Assembly: GCA_001604585.1 (NCBI GenBank)
Contig: LVBW01000037.1
Span: 514 to 64,513, forward strand
DNA length: 64,000 nucleotides
Origin: Puniceicoccales bacterium Verruco_02
GTDB taxonomy: Bacteria; Verrucomicrobiota; Verrucomicrobiia; Opitutales; Oceanipulchritudinaceae
Reading direction: 5' to 3'
Notes under the pieces: generated by a model
The model's database searches: none
What the model saw: only the letters and a program-made list of their open reading frames with translations
Told to the model about the DNA's origin: nothing
Made by a program: the position numbers and the translations under genes
Shown here: one piece after another, positions 1-10,992 of the stretch
Layout of the letters: each line of letters starts with the position of its first letter
How positions within the stretch are numbered: position 1 is the stretch's first letter

Positions 1-1
1 G

Positions 2-415
2 GGTATGAACGGCTCGCCGACGGGCGACCTTTACGTGTTCATCAACGTGAAGGAGCACGACATTTTCGAGCGCCACGGCGACGACCTATTTTGCGACATC
101 CCGATAAAGTTCACCCTCGCGAGCCTTGGCGGCAGTATCGAGGTTCCATCCCTAGGAGAAGACGGTAAAGGCTCGATGCTGAAAATCCCCACCGGCACTC
201 AGGACGGGACGACCTTCCGCATCCGCGGACGCGGTATGCCCCGCCTCAACAGCGGCAGCCGTGGCGACCTGCTCGTAAAGGTCCATATCGAGGTGCCCAA
301 GAAGTTGACAGCCGAGCAGAGGGAAAAGCTGGAAGCCTTTGCCATAGCCTGCGGCGATGCGGAAAACCCCATCGAGGAAAGCTGGTGGAAAAGGGCAAAG
401 AAGCGTTTCGAGTAG
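2..415 (+). CDS. dnaJ: Chaperone DnaJ, C-terminal part (5' truncated by window edge)
   Basis: Protein [72 protein letters not shown] matches the DnaJ C-terminal substrate-binding domain; frame is open to the window edge. Confidence 0.93.
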   Translation, partial: GMNGSPTGDLYVFINVKEHDIFERHGDDLFCDIPIKFTLASLGGSIEVPSLGEDGKGSMLKIPTGTQDGTTFRIRGRGMPRLNSGSRGDLLVKVHIEVPKKLTAEQREKLEAFAIACGDAENPIEESWWKRAKKRFE

Positions 416-697
416 CTTGCTCGCTCAAGCACAGAACTTGTGCAAGCAGGCTTGCGTATCCCTTTGTTCGTAGATTTCCGCGCGTGGAAACAGCGTGCGC
501 AAGGCTCCGAAATCGTGTTTTACACCCGTGATTATTTTCGGAATACTTGTGAATTTGCGTAAAATCGAAAAAATACTTTACTTGGAACGAAAATACGTGT
601 TTCGCAAGACGTTGATATGCAACAACTAGAAACTTTGTGTATTTTTTTGTTTTTCCTGCTTGCATCCGTAGCTAACAAGAGCTTTTATCTGACTCAT

Positions 698-723
698 CAA
701 AACGTTCCCGAAAGGGAGTTTTG
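698..723 (+). ncRNA. Possible structured RNA element (hairpin capped by a GAAA tetraloop) upstream of a terminator
   Basis: caaaac(698-703) pairs with gttttg(718-723); inner tccc-GAAA-ggga; terminator follows at 757-792; intergenic. Confidence 0.3.
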
Positions 724-756
724 GGGTTACCAAGGAGTAGTGAAATAGAAAATGAT

Positions 757-792
757 GGCGGGTCACTTAGGGGTAGGTGACCCGCCTTTTTT
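757..792 (+). terminator. Rho-independent terminator
   Basis: Perfect 10-bp stem ggcgggtcac/gtgacccgcc followed by TTTTTT. Confidence 0.9.
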
Positions 793-890
793 ATGCCACT
801 TTAGATCCTTTGCGCACGGCGAAAGTGCAGCATTCGACCTTGGTCGAAAGGGCGGAACTCTCATCGGTTCGACGAACAAGAGGCCAGAGA

Positions 891-1712
891 CTAGCAGGCT
901 GTGCTTCGCTGGCGAACGGCCTCGAATAGGAATATCGCCGCGGCAGCACTGACGTTCAGGCTGTCGGCGCTGCGTCCGCTCATGGGTATCTTTGCCCGCA
1001 TCGTGCCCGGGTCGTCCATCCAGAAGCTGCTCAGGCCCTCGGCCTCGCTGCCAAGGAGCAGAGCAAGGGCACCGCGCATGTCCGCCTCCCACAGTGTTTT
1101 GTCCGCGTCGGGCGTGGCGGCCACGGCCCTTATGCCGCGTTCGCGGAAGAACGCCTTCGCCTGCGCGTTGTCCGCAAAGGCTGTCTGCATGGCAAATATC
1201 GAGCCTTGGCTGGCTCGTATGGCCTGCGGGCTGTAAAGGTCAGTCACGGGGTCTGTAACTATCACCGCATCAGCGCCTGCGGCGTCGGCGCTGCGGAGCA
1301 AGGTACCAAGGTTGCCGGGCTTTTCCACATGCTCTATCAGCATGATAAGTGGGGTGTCGCCCAGTTTAAGGTCGGCAAGGCCGGATTTGCGCATCGCGGC
1401 CACGGCCAGAAGGCCATCAGGATTCTCTCGATTGGACGCCTTTTCATAGGCGGGTATCGCCATGCGGAAGCTCTCAACGCCCGGCAGTTCCGCCACGCGG
1501 GCAGCCAGGAGGGCGTAATCCGGCCCGGTCCAGTAGTCCTCGCATGTATATAATGCGCGTATGTCGGCCCCTCCGGCCACTGCGCGCTCCAGCTCTCTAA
1601 GTCCCTCGACAACATAACAGCCCGCGCGGCGGCGGTGCTTGCCTTCCTTAAGGCGGGCAAGGTCTTTTACGCGGGGGTTCTGCGGACTGCAAATCTCGAC
1701 AAGGCTGGGCAT
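891..1712 (-). CDS. TrmH/SpoU family RNA methyltransferase
   Basis: SpoU-like motifs LIMLIEHVEKPGNLGTLLRSADAAGADAVIV, LLGSEAEGLS, IPMSGRSADSLNVSAAAAIFLFEA. Confidence 0.9.
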   Translation of the reverse strand: MPSLVEICSPQNPRVKDLARLKEGKHRRRAGCYVVEGLRELERAVAGGADIRALYTCEDYWTGPDYALLAARVAELPGVESFRMAIPAYEKASNRENPDGLLAVAAMRKSGLADLKLGDTPLIMLIEHVEKPGNLGTLLRSADAAGADAVIVTDPVTDLYSPQAIRASQGSIFAMQTAFADNAQAKAFFRERGIRAVAATPDADKTLWEADMRGALALLLGSEAEGLSSFWMDDPGTMRAKIPMSGRSADSLNVSAAAAIFLFEAVRQRSTAC

Positions 1713-1868
1713 GGGCTGAATTGGTCTGTCGAATATGATGAATAATGCGAAGCAGGCAGTGAACCATATTTTTCATCCCATCTTGAGTAATATCAAACTA
1801 GCCGTATCGTAATCACGTGGGCTAACGCAGTGTAGATATGCTTGGAACACTTCAAACTGAAAGGATGT

Positions 1869-2369
1869 ATGAACGATACGTGTACACTCATATTGTCCGT
1901 TGCGGCAGTTATGCAGACAATATTCATCGGCCTTGGACTTCGCACGCTCATACTATCGGGCAAGACGCTAATGGTTGGCACAACCGCGATGCTTTCGCAG
2001 AGAATGTTTGAAATCAACAGACTGGAGCTTGAGCACCCGTCATTATTTGCCTGCCTATCATTACCTGAAGCAGAGGATTGTTCATGCGTTGAGGACGAAA
2101 TGCGCATGCAACACTATCTGTTCATGCTTTTCTCGTTCTATGAGCAGCTTGTGCTGCTAAAGGATGCATCCATAGCTGATTACCAGAACTCTTGGCGCTG
2201 GCGATTTCTTGAGCACATGAGCAACAGACCCAAGTTCAGGCATTATTGGGAAACTCGTTACAAACGCCAGTGTACGAGCACATTCAAGAGGTTTGTTGTC
2301 GAATTGCTGGCCGAACCGGACAATAAAAAGTCCCGACGATTGTTTGGGTATCGCCTTGGAACAAGATAA
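1869..2369 (+). CDS. Hypothetical protein with N-terminal transmembrane segment
   Basis: Open frame of 166 aa from the internal ATG; hydrophobic N-terminus then soluble domain (SQRMFEINRLELEHPSLFACL). Confidence 0.55.
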   Translation: MNDTCTLILSVAAVMQTIFIGLGLRTLILSGKTLMVGTTAMLSQRMFEINRLELEHPSLFACLSLPEAEDCSCVEDEMRMQHYLFMLFSFYEQLVLLKDASIADYQNSWRWRFLEHMSNRPKFRHYWETRYKRQCTSTFKRFVVELLAEPDNKKSRRLFGYRLGTR

Positions 2370-2401
2370 CCGCCCCCTGCCCAATCCCTCGGCCCCTTTC
2401 G

Positions 2402-2430
2402 TTGACAATACGCTTTTGCGAGGCTAATCT
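2402..2430 (+). promoter_or_regulatory. Sigma-70-type promoter upstream of floA
   Basis: TTGACA (2402-2407), 17-bp spacer, TAATCT (2425-2430). Confidence 0.6.
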
Positions 2431-2509
2431 TCCATCAGCCTGCCCCGCATTTGCACTTACTGGCGGTGCTTAACGGCGACTCTCAACACCAACCCCCCCC
2501 CTGACTAAT

Positions 2510-3556
2510 ATGATAAATGCCCTCGCCATCGAAGGCCCTCTGCCCGTCATCGGCCTTGTTCTTGCCGGTATCGTGGTACTGGTCCTGTTCATTATAGTCC
2601 TATCTTTCTTTAACGTGTGGCTGCGCGCGTGGCTCTCCGGTGCCCATGTCGGCCTTGTCACCCTCGTGGCCATGAAGCTGCGCGGAGTGCCCTTCTCGGT
2701 GCTGGTCGAGGCCCGCATCACAGCCGTCAAGGCAGGCATAGATCTCTCCATTGGCGAAATCGAGACCCACTACATGGCTGGCGGCGACGTCATCCAGACC
2801 GTGCAGGGCCTTATCAACGCCCAGAAGGCCGGTATGCCCATGAACTGGAATCAGGCGGTGAAGATCGACCTTGCAACCAAAGGTTCCGGCAAGAGCGTGC
2901 TCGAGGCAGTGCGCACCTCCATCAACCCCAAGGTGATCGACGTGCCCAACCCCAACACGGGCCGCACTACGATCGACGGCGTGGCCAAGGACGGCATTCA
3001 GGTAAAGGTGCGCGCCCGCGTCACGGTGCGCTCCAACCTCGAAAAGTACGTCGGCAGCGCACAGGAGGAGACTATCATCGCCCGCGTTGGCGAAGGCATC
3101 GTCACCACAATCGGCAGCGCCGAGAGTTACAAGTGGGTGCTCGAAAACCCCGACTCCATATCCCGCACCGTGCTAAACCGCGGCCTGGACACGGGCACGG
3201 CCTTTGAAATCCTCTCTATCGACATCGCCGACGTGGACGTGGGCGACAACGTGGGTGCCAAGCTTCAGGAAGCACAGGCCGTGGCCAACAAGAACATGGC
3301 TCAGGCACAGGCCGAAATCCGCCGCGCGGCCGCCGTCGCGCAGGAGCAGGAAATGAAGGCCAAGGTGGAGGAAATGCGCGCCAAGGTAGTCGAGGCCGAG
3401 GCAGAGGTGCCAATGGCCATCGCAGCCGCCTTCCGCAGCGGCAACCTCGGCATCATGGACTATTACCGCCTGCGCAACCTACAGAGCGACACCGACATGC
3501 GTAGCTCCATTGCCAAGCCCTCCGGCCCGACGCCTGGCAAGGGCGGCGCGGCCTAG
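2510..3556 (+). CDS. floA: Flotillin-like protein FloA
   Basis: N-terminal membrane segment; [90 protein letters not shown]. Confidence 0.9.
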   Translation: MINALAIEGPLPVIGLVLAGIVVLVLFIIVLSFFNVWLRAWLSGAHVGLVTLVAMKLRGVPFSVLVEARITAVKAGIDLSIGEIETHYMAGGDVIQTVQGLINAQKAGMPMNWNQAVKIDLATKGSGKSVLEAVRTSINPKVIDVPNPNTGRTTIDGVAKDGIQVKVRARVTVRSNLEKYVGSAQEETIIARVGEGIVTTIGSAESYKWVLENPDSISRTVLNRGLDTGTAFEILSIDIADVDVGDNVGAKLQEAQAVANKNMAQAQAEIRRAAAVAQEQEMKAKVEEMRAKVVEAEAEVPMAIAAAFRSGNLGIMDYYRLRNLQSDTDMRSSIAKPSGPTPGKGGAA

Positions 3557-3582
3557 GCGCCAAGACAGGCTCTGCACCCAGT

Positions 3583-3608
3583 GCCCGAACGGTCCAAACC
3601 CGTCGGGC
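3583..3608 (+). promoter_or_regulatory. Intergenic hairpin 3' of floA, loop TCCAAAC
   Basis: gcccg(a)(a)cgg-TCCAAAC-ccgtcgggc stem-loop. Confidence 0.4.
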
Positions 3609-3688
3609 TGGGCACAGGGCCGCCCAGTGTCCGATACCAGACCATACCGCTTAGTTTATACGCCTAACTTCGAAAGAGTCGCCCCCCA

Positions 3689-4360
3689 ATGACAGAACCC
3701 GGCAGCATGCTCCTTATCCCCGTAATCGGGATCGAAGATTCCATTGAAAAGATCATATTTCTAGTGGGCTTCGCCGTGTTCGGACTTATCCGCTTCTTGG
3801 CGTCCAAGTCCGGGGATGACGAACAAAGCCCCGAGAATCGGCAGGCAAGACAGGAGCAGCAAAGGCGCACGAGCGATGTGCAGGAGGAAATCCGCCGCCG
3901 CATTATGGAGAGCATGGCCGAAAGGGCCGCCAAGGAAGGCAGACCCATGCCTCAGCCTCAGGCCCCGGTTCAGCCCGCGCGTCCAGTGGAAGTCCAGCGC
4001 AGCGAGCCGGTGTTCAAAAGGGCTGAAATACACATGGAAACCCGCGCGCAAGTCCAGCGGCGCGCCGAGGCCAACGCCGACGACGAGCGCCGCAGGAACG
4101 CCGCCCGCAAGCGGGTCAACATAATGGAGCAGCTCGAACAGGCACAGCGCGAGGAGGAGGAGAGCCGCGCGCGAATGCTCCGCGTTATGGAGGAAAAACG
4201 AAGCGCCATACTGGCCGAGCACTCCGCCAATGCACAGGCAAAGCCCTTTTCTACAGACTGCCTGCGCGACGCATCCGCCCTGCGCGACGCAGTCATACTG
4301 TCCGAAATTCTGGGCAAACCAGTTGCCGAACGCGGCGACGTATCCACCCGCGGGTTCTGA
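3689..4360 (+). CDS. Hypothetical membrane-anchored coiled-coil protein downstream of floA
   Basis: N-terminal TM (IIFLVGFAVFGLIRFL) followed by charged coiled coil (REEEESRARMLRVMEEKR); C-terminal LRDASALRDAVILSEILGKPVAER. Confidence 0.7.
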   Translation: MTEPGSMLLIPVIGIEDSIEKIIFLVGFAVFGLIRFLASKSGDDEQSPENRQARQEQQRRTSDVQEEIRRRIMESMAERAAKEGRPMPQPQAPVQPARPVEVQRSEPVFKRAEIHMETRAQVQRRAEANADDERRRNAARKRVNIMEQLEQAQREEEESRARMLRVMEEKRSAILAEHSANAQAKPFSTDCLRDASALRDAVILSEILGKPVAERGDVSTRGF

Positions 4361-4701
4361 ATCGGCAGGGCATACAGGGCATATGTCGCTGTTCAAAACT
4401 GAACACATATCTACGGCACAACTCAGCTATAATGCATGCTTCGGTTTGATTTCGGCCTGAAACGGCTGCATCTGTGCAATATGTCAGCATAATCCGGGCA
4501 AAATGCCCCGGTGGCACGGGAAACGCTATTTGCGTCCTTTGGCTGCACGAGAAGCACTGTACGCTCCCCGGTCAATTGGTCGTGGACGTATTTCGCAGTC
4601 CCGTTCGAAGACTATTTGAACCGGCTTCGCGAGAGTTAACCCTGTGAAGGCGACCCCCTGCGGGACGCCGAACAACACTTTTAGAGGAACGCAGAAGAAC
4701 C

Positions 4702-7700
4702 ATGTGTACCGAAAACCAGATGCCGTGCGGCCAACCTGTCGCACAAGGGCTGTACGATCCCCGCAACGAACATGACAATTGCGGCGTTGGCTTCATTTGC
4801 CACCTCAAGGGCCGCAAGTCCCACGACATTGTCGAAAATGCCCTGAAGATGGTCCGCAACATGGACCACCGCGGCGGTTGCGGCTGCGACCCCCAGACCG
4901 GCGACGGCGCTGGAATATTCCTCCAGCTTCCCACCAAGTTCTTTGCCAAGGTGGCCCCGCTCTGCGGCATAAGCCTGCCCGCCGAGGCCCAGTACGCCGT
5001 CGCGATGGTGTACCTGCCCCGCATTGAACAAGAGAGGGCAGAGATCGAGGCCCTGTACGAGCAGTTTGTCCGCGAAGAGGGCCAGCAGGTCCTCGGCTGG
5101 CGCACGGTGCCCGTCCGCGGCGACACCCTCGGCGCTGCCTCCAAGGCCAGCGAGCCGGTCATGCGCCAGCTCTTCATTGGCCGCAGCCAAGAGCTGAAGA
5201 GCGACTTGGACTTCGAGCGCAAGCTCTACGTCATCCGTTCCTGCGTGGACCACGCGGTGAAGACACTCGACCTCTCCCAGGGCAGCTTCTACTACTCGGC
5301 CAGCATCTCGGCGCGCACGATTCTCTACAAGGGAATGCTCACCACAGAGCAGCTCGACCACTACTTCCCCGACCTGCACGACGAGGCCCTCGACAGCGCC
5401 ATGGCAATGGTGCACAGCCGCTTTTCGACGAACACCTTTCCGAGCTGGCCTCGCGGGCAGCCCTTCCGCTACATGTCCCACAACGGTGAAATCAACACCG
5501 TGCGCGGCAATGCCAACTGGATGCACGCCCGTCAGGGCCTGCTCGGAACGGGCGTTCTGGGCAAGGACATCGAGAAAATCCTCCCCATCATTGACGAAAC
5601 TGGCTCCGACAGCGCCATGTTCGACAACTGCGTGGAGTTTCTCGTTCTATCGGGCCGCCCTCTGCACCACGCCGTGATGATGATGATCCCCGAGCCTTGG
5701 GAGCGCCACCAGCACATGTCGCAGGAGAAGAAGGACTTTTACGAATACCACGCTTGCATGATGGAGCCTTGGGACGGCCCCGCATCCATCGCATTCTCCG
5801 ACGGCGTGTCGATCGGTGCCGTGCTCGACCGCAATGGCCTTCGCCCCTCGCGCTACTATGTTACGAGCGACGACCTCGTCATCATGGCCTCGGAAGTGGG
5901 CGTCATCCCCGTGGAACCCTCCACCGTGGTGAAGAAGGGCCGCCTCCAGCCCGGGCGCATGTTCCTTGTCGATACGAGCAAGGGCCGCATTGTCCCCGAC
6001 GAGGAAATCAAGGCCGAGATGGCCGCGCAGAAGCCCTACGGCGAATGGCTGGCCGCCAACCGCATTTTCTTTAACGATCTGCCTGCGGCGAAGGAGCATC
6101 CCGCCGTGGCCGCCGAAGAGCTGATCAGCTATCAGCGCGCCTTCGGCTACACTTACGAGGACAAGCGCTACATTCTCGGCCCCACAGCCCAGAGCGCTGC
6201 CCAGCCTCTCGGCTCGATGGGCAACGACACGCCTCTTGCGGTCTTCTCGCAAAGACCCGTGCTGCTATACAATTACTTTCGCCAGCTCTTTGCGCAGGTG
6301 ACAAACCCGCCGATCGACCCGATTCGCGAGGAACTGATCACCTCGTCCATCAGCTTTGTCGGCTCCGAGGGCGACCTTATCAATCCCGGCCCCTCGAACT
6401 GCCGGATGATACGCCTCGAAAGCCCGATACTGGAGAACGAGGAGCTGGAGCGCCTGCGCGAACTGGATCTAGGCGGCTTCAAGAGCGCTGTACTGCCCAT
6501 CTTGTACACGCCCGGCGAGGACGGCTCCGCCCTCGAAGCGGCGCTCGACGGGCTGTTCGCTGCGGCGGACTCGACGATTGGGCAAGGCGCGAACCTCATC
6601 ATCCTTTCCGACCGCGGCATTTCGGCGGACAAGGCCCCCATCCCGGCCCTTCTGGCTGTTGCGGGGCTGCACCACCACCTTATCCGCACGGGCACGCGCA
6701 CCAAGGTCTCCATCATTCTGGAAAGCGGAGAGCCGCGCGAAGTCATGCACTTTGCCCTGCTCCTTGGCTACGGAGCGAACGTCATCAACGCCTACATGGC
6801 CGAGGAGACAATCCGCGACATGTGTGCCAAGGGCGAGATCTCCCACCCCGCCGACAAGGCCGTACACAACTTCGTCAAGGGCACCATCAAGGGCGTCATC
6901 AAGACAATGGCCAAGATGGGCATCTCCACGGTGGCCAGCTATCGCGGTGCGCAGATTTTCGAGGCAATAGGCCTAAAAAAGTGCGTAATCGACAAGTACT
7001 TCACTTGGACGGCAAGCCGCGTGGAAGGCATCGGCCTCGACGAAATCTCCGCCGAGAGCGCCTACCGGCACGCCTCCGCGTGGAAGCCAATCGAGGTCGA
7101 AAACGACGAGCTGGAAACGGGCGGCATCTACCAGTGGCGCGCCGATGGCGAGGCCCACCTCTTCAACCCGCAGACAATCCACCTGCTCCAAAAGGCCACG
7201 CGCCTCGGCAGCATGGAGGTGTTCCGCGAGTACAGCCGCCTCATCGACGACCAGTCCAACCGCCTCTGCACGATGCGCGGCCTCATGGAATTCAACTTTG
7301 GCGGGGCCGTGCCAGTGCCCGTCGAGGAAGTCGAGAGCATCGATGCCATACTCAAGCGCTTCAAGACCGGGGCAATGAGCTTCGGCTCCATATCCAAGGA
7401 AGCGCACGAAGCCCTCGCCATTGCCATGAACCGCATCGGCGGCCGCAGCAACACCGGCGAAGGCGGTGAAGACCCTGAACGCTTCGCCCCCCTGCCCAAC
7501 GGCGACTCCAGACGCAGTTCCATCAAGCAAGTGGCAAGCGGCCGCTTCGGCGTGACGAGCAACTACCTGGTCAATTCGGACGAAATCCAGATCAAAATGG
7601 CGCAGGGTGCCAAGCCCGGCGAGGGCGGAGAGCTGCCCGGCCACAAGGTCTATCCGTCCATTGCCAAGGTGCGCGGCACAACGCCCGGCGTCGGCCTCAT

Positions 7701-9312
7701 AAGCCCCCCACCCCACCACGACATTTACTCAATCGAGGACCTGGCGGAGCTTATCCACGACCTCAAAAACGCCAACGAGAAGGCGCGCATCAGCGTGAAG
7801 CTCGTGAGCGAAGTGGGCGTGGGCACGATCGCCGCAGGCGTTGCCAAGGCCAAGGCGGATACGATCCTCATCTCCGGCCACGACGGCGGCACGGGCGCCA
7901 GCCCCACATCGTCCATCTATCACGCCGGTTCGCCCTGGGAGCTGGGCATTGCCGAGACCAACCAGACCCTGCTGCTAAACGATCTGCGCAGCCGCGTGTA
8001 TCTGGAAGTGGATGGCCAGCTAAAGACAGGGCGAGACGTTGCCATCGCCTGCCTATTGGGCGGCGAGGAGTTCGGCTTTGCAACTGCCCCGCTTGTTTCG
8101 CTCGGCTGCCTTATGATGCGCGTCTGCCACAAGAACACCTGCCCGGTGGGCGTTGCCACGCAGAACCCGGAGCTTCGTGCGAAGTTCCGCGGCGCGGCGG
8201 ACTACGTTGTGAACTTCATGCGCTTTGTCGCACAGGAGCTTCGCGAGACAATGGCAAAGCTCGGCTTCCGCAGCGTGGACGAGATGGTGGGCCGCAGCGA
8301 CATGCTGCGCGTCAACAAGGCCATTGACTTCTGGAAGGTGCGCGGCCTCGATTATTCGAAGATTCTCTACCGCCCGCAGGTTCCGGCAAGCGTGGGCACA
8401 TACCGCCAGATCTCTCAGGAGCACCTCTTGGAGCTGTCGCTGGACAAGACGACGCTGCTCGACCTTTGTAAGCCCGCCCTTGAGCGCGGCGAGAAGGTCT
8501 CTGCGGAAATGCCCATCGTGAACACAAACCGCGTCGTCGGCACCCTTACAGGCTCTGAGCTTACCCGTCGCCACGGTGCGGAGGGCCTGCCCGAGGGCAC
8601 GATTCACCTCAAGTTCAAGGGCAGCGCGGGGCAGAGCCTTGGCGCATTCTGCCCCAAGGGCATGACCTTCGAAGTCGAGGGCGATACCAACGACTACATC
8701 GGCAAGGGCCTTTCAGGCGCGACGATCGTCGTCTATCCTCACAAGGACGGGCACCCCTGCTTCGTGGCAGAGGACAGCATCATCACAGGCAACGTGGCCT
8801 TCTACGGCGCGACCGCTGGCGAGGCATTCATAAGCGGTGTCGCAGGTGAGCGCTTCTGCGTGCGCAACAGCGGAGTTCACGCCGTCGTCGAAGGTGTGGG
8901 AGACCACGGCTGCGAGTACATGACCGGGGGCAGCGTAATCTGCCTCGGACGCACGGGGCGCAACTTTGCCGCTGGCATGAGTGGTGGCGTTGCCTACGTG
9001 TTCGACATTGACGGCGACTTCCTAGGCAAGGTGAACGCTGAGATGGTGAACATCTACCGCCTCGTCGAATGCGAGGACGCCGAGATTGTCGCCGTGAAGG
9101 CTCGCGTCGAAAAGCACGCCGCACTTACTGGCAGCAGGCTCGCGGCTCGCATACTCGACAGCTGGCAGGAAAGCCTTGGCAAGATCGTCAAGGTGATGCC
9201 TCAGGACTACGAGCGCGTGCTCAACGCCCTCAAGCAGGCCGAGGCCAGCGGACTTAAAGGCGAGGAAGCCATTCTGAAGGCTTTCGAGGAAAACACCAAG
9301 GCGGCTCACTAG
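4702..9312 (+). CDS. gltB: Glutamate synthase large subunit
   Basis: N-terminal CGVGFI..., [58 protein letters not shown]-terminal GXGXG domain. Confidence 0.97.
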   Translation: MCTENQMPCGQPVAQGLYDPRNEHDNCGVGFICHLKGRKSHDIVENALKMVRNMDHRGGCGCDPQTGDGAGIFLQLPTKFFAKVAPLCGISLPAEAQYAVAMVYLPRIEQERAEIEALYEQFVREEGQQVLGWRTVPVRGDTLGAASKASEPVMRQLFIGRSQELKSDLDFERKLYVIRSCVDHAVKTLDLSQGSFYYSASISARTILYKGMLTTEQLDHYFPDLHDEALDSAMAMVHSRFSTNTFPSWPRGQPFRYMSHNGEINTVRGNANWMHARQGLLGTGVLGKDIEKILPIIDETGSDSAMFDNCVEFLVLSGRPLHHAVMMMIPEPWERHQHMSQEKKDFYEYHACMMEPWDGPASIAFSDGVSIGAVLDRNGLRPSRYYVTSDDLVIMASEVGVIPVEPSTVVKKGRLQPGRMFLVDTSKGRIVPDEEIKAEMAAQKPYGEWLAANRIFFNDLPAAKEHPAVAAEELISYQRAFGYTYEDKRYILGPTAQSAAQPLGSMGNDTPLAVFSQRPVLLYNYFRQLFAQVTNPPIDPIREELITSSISFVGSEGDLINPGPSNCRMIRLESPILENEELERLRELDLGGFKSAVLPILYTPGEDGSALEAALDGLFAAADSTIGQGANLIILSDRGISADKAPIPALLAVAGLHHHLIRTGTRTKVSIILESGEPREVMHFALLLGYGANVINAYMAEETIRDMCAKGEISHPADKAVHNFVKGTIKGVIKTMAKMGISTVASYRGAQIFEAIGLKKCVIDKYFTWTASRVEGIGLDEISAESAYRHASAWKPIEVENDELETGGIYQWRADGEAHLFNPQTIHLLQKATRLGSMEVFREYSRLIDDQSNRLCTMRGLMEFNFGGAVPVPVEEVESIDAILKRFKTGAMSFGSISKEAHEALAIAMNRIGGRSNTGEGGEDPERFAPLPNGDSRRSSIKQVASGRFGVTSNYLVNSDEIQIKMAQGAKPGEGGELPGHKVYPSIAKVRGTTPGVGLISPPPHHDIYSIEDLAELIHDLKNANEKARISVKLVSEVGVGTIAAGVAKAKADTILISGHDGGTGASPTSSIYHAGSPWELGIAETNQTLLLNDLRSRVYLEVDGQLKTGRDVAIACLLGGEEFGFATAPLVSLGCLMMRVCHKNTCPVGVATQNPELRAKFRGAADYVVNFMRFVAQELRETMAKLGFRSVDEMVGRSDMLRVNKAIDFWKVRGLDYSKILYRPQVPASVGTYRQISQEHLLELSLDKTTLLDLCKPALERGEKVSAEMPIVNTNRVVGTLTGSELTRRHGAEGLPEGTIHLKFKGSAGQSLGAFCPKGMTFEVEGDTNDYIGKGLSGATIVVYPHKDGHPCFVAEDSIITGNVAFYGATAGEAFISGVAGERFCVRNSGVHAVVEGVGDHGCEYMTGGSVICLGRTGRNFAAGMSGGVAYVFDIDGDFLGKVNAEMVNIYRLVECEDAEIVAVKARVEKHAALTGSRLAARILDSWQESLGKIVKVMPQDYERVLNALKQAEASGLKGEEAILKAFEENTKAAH

Positions 9313-9358
9313 TGGCCCGCAATCCACAATAGAAATCCACAACGAACAATTTGGAATC

Positions 9359-10861
9359 ATGGGCAAGCCAACAGGTTTTCTTGAGTATCAACGCCAGACC
9401 ATTGCCGACCGTCCCCCGGCGGAAAGGCTGAAGGACTGGAAGGAGATACACGCTGAGCGCGACGACGCCAAACTGCGCACTCAGGCCGCGCGTTGCATGG
9501 ACTGCGGCACCCCCTTCTGCCACATCGGCATGAGTATCGGCGGCATGGGCACCGGGTGCCCCATTCACAACCTTATCCCCGAGTTCAACGACCTTGTTTA
9601 CAAGGGCCGCTGGGCCGATGCTTACGAGCGTCTGCGCCGCACGAACAACTTCCCCGAGTTCACGGGCCGCGTATGTCCCGCCCCTTGCGAAGGCTCCTGC
9701 ACGCTCGGCGTCATCGAGCCGCCGGTGGCTATCAAGAACATCGAGAACACCATTTCCGATGTCGCATGGGAGAAGGGCTACTATACGCCCCGGCTCCCCG
9801 CAAAGCGCACGGGGAAAACGGTGGCCGTCGTCGGCAGCGGGCCTTCGGGCCTTGCCTGCGCGGACCAGCTCAATCAGGCCGGTCACGAGGTGACAGTCTT
9901 TGAACGCGCCGACCGAATTGGGGGCCTTCTCATGTACGGCATCCCGAACATGAAGCTCGACAAGCGCGAGGTCGTGGAGCGGCGCGTAAGCCTTATGAAG
10001 GCCGAGGGCGTGAAGTTCGTCTGCAACGCCTTCATTGGCCAGAGCGAGGAATGGAGCGTCGAGCGCTTAAAGGGCGAGTTCGACGCCATTGCCCTCTGCT
10101 GCGGAGCGACCAAGCCCCGCGACCTGCCCGTTTCGGGCCGCGATGCCAAGGGCGTGCATTACGCGATGGAGTTTCTCACCGCGAATACGAAGCACATTCT
10201 TGACAGCGGCTTTGACGGCTCGCCCTCTCCCATCGACGCGAAGGGCAAGGACGTGGTCGTCATTGGCGGCGGCGACACAGGCACCGACTGCGTGGGCACG
10301 AGCCTTCGCCACGGCTGCAAGAGCGTCATCCAGCTTGAAATCATGCCCAAGCCACCGGCGGAGCGCGCTCCGAACAATCCCTGGCCCGAATGGCCCAAGG
10401 TGCTCAAGACCGACTACGGGCAGCACGAGGCAATTTACGTTCAGGGTGAGGATCCGCGCACGTATCTGGTTTCCACAGAGTGCTTCATTAAGGACGAGGC
10501 GGGCAATCTGACGGGCCTGCGCATCGTGGACATAGAGTGGAAAAAGGACGCGCAGGGGCGCTTCGGCCCGGTGCCGGTAGAGGGTTCGCGCCGCGAGATT
10601 CCCGCACAGCTAGCCCTGCTTGCAATGGGCTTTCTCGGGCCTGAACAGGAGCTACTCAAGGCATTCGGCGTCGAGGCCGACCTTCGCAGCAACGTCAAGG
10701 CAGACTACGGGAAGTTCGCAACGAATGTGCCCGGCATATTCTCCGCCGGAGACATGCGCCGCGGCCAGAGCCTCGTAGTTTGGGCGATAAACGAGGGCCG
10801 CGCCTGCGCCGTCAAGGTGGACGAGTTCATCATGGGCCGCAGCTTCCTGCGTATGCCCTAG
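9359..10861 (+). CDS. gltD: Glutamate synthase small subunit
   Basis: [73 protein letters not shown]. Confidence 0.96.
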   Translation: MGKPTGFLEYQRQTIADRPPAERLKDWKEIHAERDDAKLRTQAARCMDCGTPFCHIGMSIGGMGTGCPIHNLIPEFNDLVYKGRWADAYERLRRTNNFPEFTGRVCPAPCEGSCTLGVIEPPVAIKNIENTISDVAWEKGYYTPRLPAKRTGKTVAVVGSGPSGLACADQLNQAGHEVTVFERADRIGGLLMYGIPNMKLDKREVVERRVSLMKAEGVKFVCNAFIGQSEEWSVERLKGEFDAIALCCGATKPRDLPVSGRDAKGVHYAMEFLTANTKHILDSGFDGSPSPIDAKGKDVVVIGGGDTGTDCVGTSLRHGCKSVIQLEIMPKPPAERAPNNPWPEWPKVLKTDYGQHEAIYVQGEDPRTYLVSTECFIKDEAGNLTGLRIVDIEWKKDAQGRFGPVPVEGSRREIPAQLALLAMGFLGPEQELLKAFGVEADLRSNVKADYGKFATNVPGIFSAGDMRRGQSLVVWAINEGRACAVKVDEFIMGRSFLRMP

Positions 10862-10889
10862 GGCGACACGCCCCTTCCGGGTTTTCACA

Positions 10890-10925
10890 AGAGCGGACGC
10901 CTATTCCTGGGCGCCCGCTCTTTTT
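10890..10925 (+). terminator. Rho-independent terminator after gltD
   Basis: agagcgg-a-cgcc / ggcg-c-ccgctct stem followed by TTTTT. Confidence 0.8.
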
Positions 10926-10992
10926 CATATCTACGCGGGATGTAAGCAGCCGACTTGAGCTTTGGTCGCATTTGGGCTATACCAGATGGCGG

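Noticed and set aside
10780-10992. Upstream extension of the hemN ORF
   Set aside because: Runs over the gltD 3' end and the terminator; homology starts at the ATG at 10993.
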